From contig JASHOT010000215.1 of assembly GCA_030040965.1 (NCBI GenBank), positions 1 through 38,399 on the forward strand: 38,399 nt of DNA, read 5' to 3'. The position numbers and the translations under genes were made by a program. Below are positions 34,547-38,399 of the stretch, in pieces. The notes below the pieces were generated by a model. It saw only the letters and a list, made by a program, of their open reading frames with translations. It did not search any database and was not told the DNA's origin. How positions within the stretch are numbered: the first letter of the stretch is position 1; each line of letters opens with the position of its first letter. The stretch comes from Candidatus Sulfotelmatobacter sp. (GTDB lineage Bacteria > Acidobacteriota > Terriglobia > Terriglobales > Acidobacteriaceae).

Positions 34547-35170
34547 ATGCATCGAAACAACATAGGTAGAACGATCCTGCTGGCCTCGCTGTTGCTTGCG
34601 CTGACAGCCACAGGATGGGCGCAGGTGCCCAGTTCCGGAAACGTCTTTTTCGGATACTCGTATTTCAACACCAACCTGTTCGGGAATCGCACCAGCGCGA
34701 ACGGCTGGGAAGCCTCATTCGAAGGCAAGATCGTTCCGTTTCTTGGGATGGTCGCCGACTTTGACGGCCACTACTCCGGAACAGTTAATTTTCCGGAATC
34801 GGACTGTTCCGGAATCGCCTGTCCGGTCGGACCTGCTAACGGCGGGATCCCTCAACCCGGCGGCTATCTCAGCGCCAATATGTTGGAATACGACTTTCTG
34901 TTCGGCCCGCGCGTATCCATTCCGGCCGGCAGATTTCGTCCGTTCGGCGAATTCCTCATCGGCGGCGCCCACATGAATGCCAAAGCCACCGGCACTAATT
35001 CGTCCTTCGGCACCGACAACTCCTTCGCCACAGCCGTCGGCGGCGGCTTCGATTACAGAATCATTCGTCCCATCGCCTGGCGATTGCAGGGCGACTACAT
35101 CCACACCAACCTTTTCGGAACCGGAGAAAATGACGTTCGCATCTCGACCGGCATTGTTCTCCGCTTCTGA
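34547..35170 (+). CDS. Outer-membrane beta-barrel protein, tandem copy 3
   Basis: 207 residues; ATG 34547 follows TAGGAG seven bases upstream, the clearest ribosome-binding site of the set. Signal peptide with cleavage after WA (about residue 25). The variable segment is longest here (SDCSGIACPVGP then a Gly/Pro-rich stretch), with two cysteines. The closing blocks are nearly the same as in copy 2. Confidence 0.8.
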   Translation: MHRNNIGRTILLASLLLALTATGWAQVPSSGNVFFGYSYFNTNLFGNRTSANGWEASFEGKIVPFLGMVADFDGHYSGTVNFPESDCSGIACPVGPANGGIPQPGGYLSANMLEYDFLFGPRVSIPAGRFRPFGEFLIGGAHMNAKATGTNSSFGTDNSFATAVGGGFDYRIIRPIAWRLQGDYIHTNLFGTGENDVRISTGIVLRF

Positions 35171-35181
35171 CGGTGGTTGTC

Positions 35182-35220
35182 AGGTGCCCCATTCAAGCCC
35201 GCGGTTGGCTTGAGTGGGGA
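35182..35220. repeat. Post-gene palindrome, GTGCCCCATTCAAGCC type
   Basis: CCCCATTCAAGCC faces GGCTTGAGTGGGG, a near-perfect 13-bp stem with one wobble, 11 bp after the barrel stop. The same word returns at 38291. Confidence 0.75.
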
Positions 35221-35241
35221 TGTATCGGCGGAAAACAAAAG

Positions 35242-35274
35242 CAGGATTCAGCTGGTTGGCTGAACCCTGTTTTC
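35242..35274 (+). terminator. Probable terminator of the barrel cluster
   Basis: CAGGATTCAGC pairs with GCTGAACCCTG (10 of 11), followed by TTTTCT. The preceding element at 35182 is a separate repeat. Confidence 0.6.
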
Positions 35275-35413
35275 TGTGGCCACAACAAACCTTGTGTCGA
35301 TGAAGTTTGGGAAGGGCTCGGCTTGGTTTCTTGGCCTGCCCTGGGCGAGCACAAGCGAGTCGAAGGGCGCCGATATGCGACAACAAGCTCTATTGCGTTA
35401 GCCGCGGAGGCAG

Positions 35414-36190
35414 CTAGGCACGCCCGGTCCCGTCCGCCTCGTTTGCCCAGTACTTGTGATCGCGCAGGAAATGCTTTTCATTCCAATAATTCAGCGCCGT
35501 CTTCACGAACAGCCATCCCACCGGCAGATGCCCCATGCGCTTGAACCGCCGATTCGTCGTCCACACTCCGCCGCGCACAATCGCGAACCGCTTCCGTTCC
35601 ACCTGCTGGCTAAGCTTGTAATCCTCGGCAAAATGAATCAGCTCGTTGAATCCGCCCAACGCCCAGAATTTTCTGCGATCAAAGAGCATGAACATTCCCG
35701 TCGCAAACGGACGATGCAGGTACGACAGATACTGGCAAAGATCGACTCCAGCCGTATAGAACAGCTTGTCGATCCAGTTGCCATCGCGGCACACAATGTT
35801 CGTCGTCACGCAATGCAGTGAGTCGCGCTGCGCCTGCTCCACGCATCGCCGAACCAGCGACCGGTCGGCCAATTCAATATCCGCATCGATGAACAGAACG
35901 TACGGAGTATCCGCCTGTGCCGCGCCCTGATTGCGTCCCGCCGAAGGCATTCCGCCGCGAATCACACTCACGTTCAGCCGGTCGCGAAAACTCATCACGA
36001 TCGCGGGCGTGCCGTCGGTCGAATTCGCATCAGCGACCAACACTCTCGTACTCGACATCTTCGAGTAGTCCTGAATCGTCAGCGAGGCCAGCAAGCGCGG
36101 AATCAGCTTCGCTTCGTTCTTCGCCGGAATCACGATCGTCAGCTCGTTCCCCGAATTTGTGTTCGTCGCATTCACGCTCGGCATATTCAT
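35414..36190 (-). CDS. Family 2 glycosyltransferase
   Basis: 258 residues from ATG 36190 (GGGGGTG eight bases upstream; in-frame alternatives at 36184 and 36214). ELTIVIPAKNEAKLIPRLLASL opens the GT-A domain and FIDADIEL contains DxD; FAEDYKLSQQ is the catalytic ED region. No N-terminal signal and one possible C-terminal amphipathic segment. It runs on from the metallophosphoesterase on the same strand; the two overlap in different frames by about 160 nt. Confidence 0.88.
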   Translation of the reverse strand: MNMPSVNATNTNSGNELTIVIPAKNEAKLIPRLLASLTIQDYSKMSSTRVLVADANSTDGTPAIVMSFRDRLNVSVIRGGMPSAGRNQGAAQADTPYVLFIDADIELADRSLVRRCVEQAQRDSLHCVTTNIVCRDGNWIDKLFYTAGVDLCQYLSYLHRPFATGMFMLFDRRKFWALGGFNELIHFAEDYKLSQQVERKRFAIVRGGVWTTNRRFKRMGHLPVGWLFVKTALNYWNEKHFLRDHKYWANEADGTGRA

Positions 36191-36869
36191 GGATTTGCAC
36201 CCCCGTTTCATCAATCGTCAGATACGTCAGCCGCGAATCGACCCATCCGCCCGAGTTGTAGTACTCCACTCCATCCCGCCCCACATGAAGCGCCTCATGT
36301 GTGTGCCCGCAAAAAATGCGGTCCGCTCCATGATGCGTCGCATACGCGATCGCGCCCTCCGCCACCTTCGGCGACATCCGCAGCCAGCGCGTGTTCAGCC
36401 GATCGATCATTCGCGCGATCGGCTTGCTCTTGAAATCCAGCTTTTGCAGCAGCAGATACAGCGATGTTCCCAGCCGGCTCACCGTGATCCGGTTCACCTG
36501 GAATCCATCGAACTGGTGCCCGTGAATCGCCACATGGCGCAGCCCGCAATAAATCCACTCGTAATGCTGATACACGCGCACGCCCACCAGGTGCGACATA
36601 ATGTCGGCCAGGCCGTGATCGTGATTGCCTTCCACCCACACCACTTCAATTTTGCGCTTGGGATTCGACAGCTTTCGGATGTAGCCGAGAAATTTCCAGT
36701 GATCTTTCGTGAGGCGGGCAAAATTCAGGTCGGCGAAGATATCGCCCAGCAGAATCAGCCGCTCGAAGCGGTTTTCCTTCAGCACGCGCGTGGCCTCGCG
36801 CGCGCGGCTCATCTCCGCACCCAGGTGCAGATCCGACAGGATCAGCGTGTTGTAGACGTGCAGATCCAT
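36030..36869 (-). CDS. Calcineurin-like metallophosphoesterase (UDP-diacylglucosamine hydrolase-type)
   Basis: 279 residues. Metal ligands are clear: SDLHLG (D13, H15), GDIF, GNHDH, HGHQFDG and GHTH. The arrangement resembles LpxH-like UDP-2,3-diacylglucosamine hydrolases, but the substrate is not fixed by motifs. The conserved domain ends near LTYLTIDETGVQIHEYAE; the last 50 codons (Glu/Asp/Ser-rich) lie over the start of the glycosyltransferase gene and look like readthrough of an extended frame. ATG 36869. Confidence 0.85.
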   Translation of the reverse strand: MDLHVYNTLILSDLHLGAEMSRAREATRVLKENRFERLILLGDIFADLNFARLTKDHWKFLGYIRKLSNPKRKIEVVWVEGNHDHGLADIMSHLVGVRVYQHYEWIYCGLRHVAIHGHQFDGFQVNRITVSRLGTSLYLLLQKLDFKSKPIARMIDRLNTRWLRMSPKVAEGAIAYATHHGADRIFCGHTHEALHVGRDGVEYYNSGGWVDSRLTYLTIDETGVQIHEYAERECDEHKFGERADDRDSGEERSEADSALAGLADDSGLLEDVEYESVGR

Positions 36870-37006
36870 GTTTATAGGATGTCAAGGAATTGTTACGGTG
36901 CGATTACTGGATGGTTAACATTGCATCAAAATTGGTGCATGGGTAACTCGCATGGTAACGCCGTCTCGGAACGTCAGGATGGCCTTTCGTAACGTTGCCC
37001 TCTGAA

Positions 37007-37045
37007 TATAGGAATCCTATACTCCGAACATCGGAATCCTATACT
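37007..37045 (+). promoter_or_regulatory. Duplicated operator upstream of padR
   Basis: TATAGGAATCCTATA (37007-37021) is a perfect 7+1+7 palindrome. GGAATCCTATACT is then repeated exactly 22 bp on (37011-37023 and 37033-37045), about two helical turns. It ends 15 bp before the padR ATG, so binding would block initiation. A PadR autoregulatory site is the natural reading. Confidence 0.65.
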
Positions 37046-37059
37046 GCGAATCCGCAACC

Positions 37060-37401
37060 ATGACCAAACGCATTCGTTCCCAGATCGCCCGCGGCAGCGG
37101 AGAACTTGCCATCCTCTCCCTGCTCAACGAGAAACCGCTTTACGGATTCGAAATCGCCCGCCAGATCGGCGAGCGCACCTCGGGCGCCCTGCAATTCACG
37201 CTCGCCTCGCTCTACCCGCTGCTCTATGAAATGGAAAAACGCGGATGGGTCGAGGGCCATTGGCAACCGAATCACGCCGGCCGCGACCGCCGTTACTACC
37301 GGCTCACCAGCGCCGGCCGCAAACAACTCGCTCCCTTGCGCGAAGAGTGGCGCTCGTTCTTCCACGCGCTCGACGCTCTTGCCGGAGTCAGCCATGCCTG
37401 A
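37060..37401 (+). CDS. PadR-family transcriptional regulator
   Basis: A 113-residue winged-helix protein: GSGELAILSLLNEKPLYGFEIARQI, TLASLYPLLYEMEKRGWVEGHW (recognition and wing), GRDRRYYRLTSAGRKQL, then a C-terminal dimerisation helix. Short (PadR-s) class. Its stop overlaps the start of the next gene by eight bases (37394-37401), so the membrane protein is the probable regulated partner. No effector known. Confidence 0.9.
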   Translation: MTKRIRSQIARGSGELAILSLLNEKPLYGFEIARQIGERTSGALQFTLASLYPLLYEMEKRGWVEGHWQPNHAGRDRRYYRLTSAGRKQLAPLREEWRSFFHALDALAGVSHA

Positions 37402-38284
37402 TTGGAAGCGGATCGTCCGTGAGCGCGTGGGTGCAAACGCGCTCCACCACGATGTCATCGCCGAACTGGCAGCGCATCTCGAAGAAGTCTACGAAGATGC
37501 GCGTGCCCATGGATCGAACGAATGCGGCTCGAATGAAAAAGAAGCGATGCGGCGCACTCTGCAAGAAGTCGAAGACTGGGACGTTCTAGCTGCGCAGATC
37601 GCGCGCGCGAAATGCGAGGAGGACTGTATGAACTATCGCACAAAAACTCTCTGGCTGATCACGCTGGCGAGTCTCACGCTCAATGCCGTGTTGCTGGTTG
37701 TGTTTGACAAGGTTCACGCTCGGCCGCTGATCGTTGGCCTTGGCCATCTCGCCATGATGCTGCAGTTGGCGTGGGTCGCCGTGCTGGTGCTTATACGCCA
37801 AACCGGGCCGGAGGCGTGTATGAACCAGCGAACCAGAAGCATCTGGCTGCCCGGATTCGTCAGCCTCACCGCAGCCAGCCTCTTCCTGTTCGCCGAAGAA
37901 GTCATCCTGGCGTACGATCCTGCTTTTTACTTCACCAATCTCAGCCTGCAGCCCGAACGCCTCATTTCGAGCATGCCGTTCTGGTTCTATTCCATCTGGC
38001 TGGCCGCGCAAATTCTGTGTGGAGCGTTGGGAGCATTTCTCTCTCGTCGTGGCGGTGGAACACCCACGGCTCGAATCCTCGCCGGAGCCTTCCCGGCTAT
38101 CGTCATGTTCGGATTATGCGCGATTGTGATTCCGGTGAGTGCCGTGTTCGAGCACAACGCTTATGTGCTGAGCCATCCCGCCGGCCTAGCCTTAGCAATT
38201 CTGATCTGGGCAGGGGCGCCCGCAATTGCCCTGCTGCTCGGTGCCGCGCCCTTCCTGAAAGAGCCGGAAGGACTTGTCGCCTAG
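37394..38284 (+). CDS. Multi-span membrane protein coupled to PadR
   Basis: 296 residues. Residues 1-78 are a soluble, charged helical prefix (MPDWKRIVRERV ... EELAAHLEEVYEDARAHG ... EVEDWDVLAAQIARA), of a type found in acidobacterial PadR-linked membrane proteins. It is followed by about six membrane helices. Two stretches, MNYRTKTLWLITLASLTLNA (residue 79 on) and MNQRTRSIWLPGFVSLTAAS (about residue 143 on), are clearly related, indicating an internal duplication. Function unknown; it has no ATPase or transporter motif. Confidence 0.75.
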   Translation: MPDWKRIVRERVGANALHHDVIAELAAHLEEVYEDARAHGSNECGSNEKEAMRRTLQEVEDWDVLAAQIARAKCEEDCMNYRTKTLWLITLASLTLNAVLLVVFDKVHARPLIVGLGHLAMMLQLAWVAVLVLIRQTGPEACMNQRTRSIWLPGFVSLTAASLFLFAEEVILAYDPAFYFTNLSLQPERLISSMPFWFYSIWLAAQILCGALGAFLSRRGGGTPTARILAGAFPAIVMFGLCAIVIPVSAVFEHNAYVLSHPAGLALAILIWAGAPAIALLLGAAPFLKEPEGLVA

Positions 38285-38288
38285 CGGC

Positions 38289-38326
38289 AGGTGCCCCATT
38301 CAAGCCCGCCTTGGGCTTGAGTCGGG
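38289..38326. repeat. Post-gene palindrome, GTGCCCCATTCAAGCC type
   Basis: CCCATTCAAGCCC faces GGGCTTGAGTCGGG, five bases after the preceding stop. The opening GTGCCCCATTCAAGCCCGC is identical to the copy at 35184. Confidence 0.75.
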
Positions 38327-38399
38327 AATTTGAACATGGGTCGCCACAACTTACATCCCATCGTTCTCGACGTAGGGTGGGGGAAAAGGTGTACGCAAA

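Noticed and set aside
35275-35413. Possible small gene after the barrel cluster
   Set aside because: The plus frame from 35173 begins in the stop region of the barrel gene and runs through a palindrome and a terminator; nothing protein-like is seen.

Overview
The window looks like chromosomal DNA of a member of the Acidobacteriota (probably class Terriglobia, Koribacter/Sulfotelmatobacter-like). This is inferred from gene content: a CadC-type winged-helix/TPR protein with one membrane span, a PadR regulator coupled to a small membrane protein, a cluster of short outer-membrane barrels, G+C-rich core genes, and intergenic palindromes of a kind I associate with this phylum. Lineage is inference, since no rRNA gene is present.

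Layout. 1-1430 is an island edge: a truncated IS1380-type transposase fused to a group II intron domain V relic, a decapitated tyrosine recombinase, and a tRNA-Val(GAC) whose 3' end lies 14 bp from the recombinase stop. 1567-4868 holds a conserved unknown gene coupled to a CDP-alcohol phosphatidyltransferase, then cysS and an FmdE-type protein. 4916-8519 is a minus-strand block cca-dciA-gatC-gatA, divergent from tsaD (8575-9750). 9759-11022 (minus) encodes a membrane protein, a single-domain response regulator and a small zinc-ribbon protein.

11320-17885 is a complete ISC iron-sulfur cluster operon in the order known from E. coli: iscR, iscS, iscU, iscA, hscB, hscA, fdx, iscX. An IscR-like operator lies upstream. 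Sulfur released by IscS is assembled on IscU, and HscB/HscA recognise IscU through its LPPVK motif. All six spacers from iscS to iscX contain an inverted-repeat element, mostly built from different short words.

18179-19718 (minus) is yraN-galT. 19719-20339 has no convincing protein gene but holds a candidate structured RNA ending in an intrinsic terminator on the minus strand. Then come a winged-helix/TPR protein, a class III aminotransferase (minus), an EamA transporter, a gene interrupted by one in-frame TGA (minus), and a REC/HD-GYP protein. After these come an apparent miniature element with inverted termini, an Alg5-like glycosyltransferase, leuB and leuA (minus; LeuA lacks its regulatory domain), a divergent LysR regulator, and a STAS protein (minus).

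32587-35170 carries four small outer-membrane barrel genes, three of them close tandem paralogues that differ in a cysteine-containing segment. 35414-36869 (minus) is a metallophosphoesterase whose 3' end overlaps a family 2 glycosyltransferase by about 160 nt. 37007-38284 is a PadR regulator with a duplicated upstream operator and a coupled membrane protein with an internal repeat.

The most unusual signal is in the intergenic DNA. At least ten spacers contain imperfect inverted repeats built from short degenerate words. The word differs from place to place while the architecture is shared. A second set of compact palindromes sits just after stop codons.
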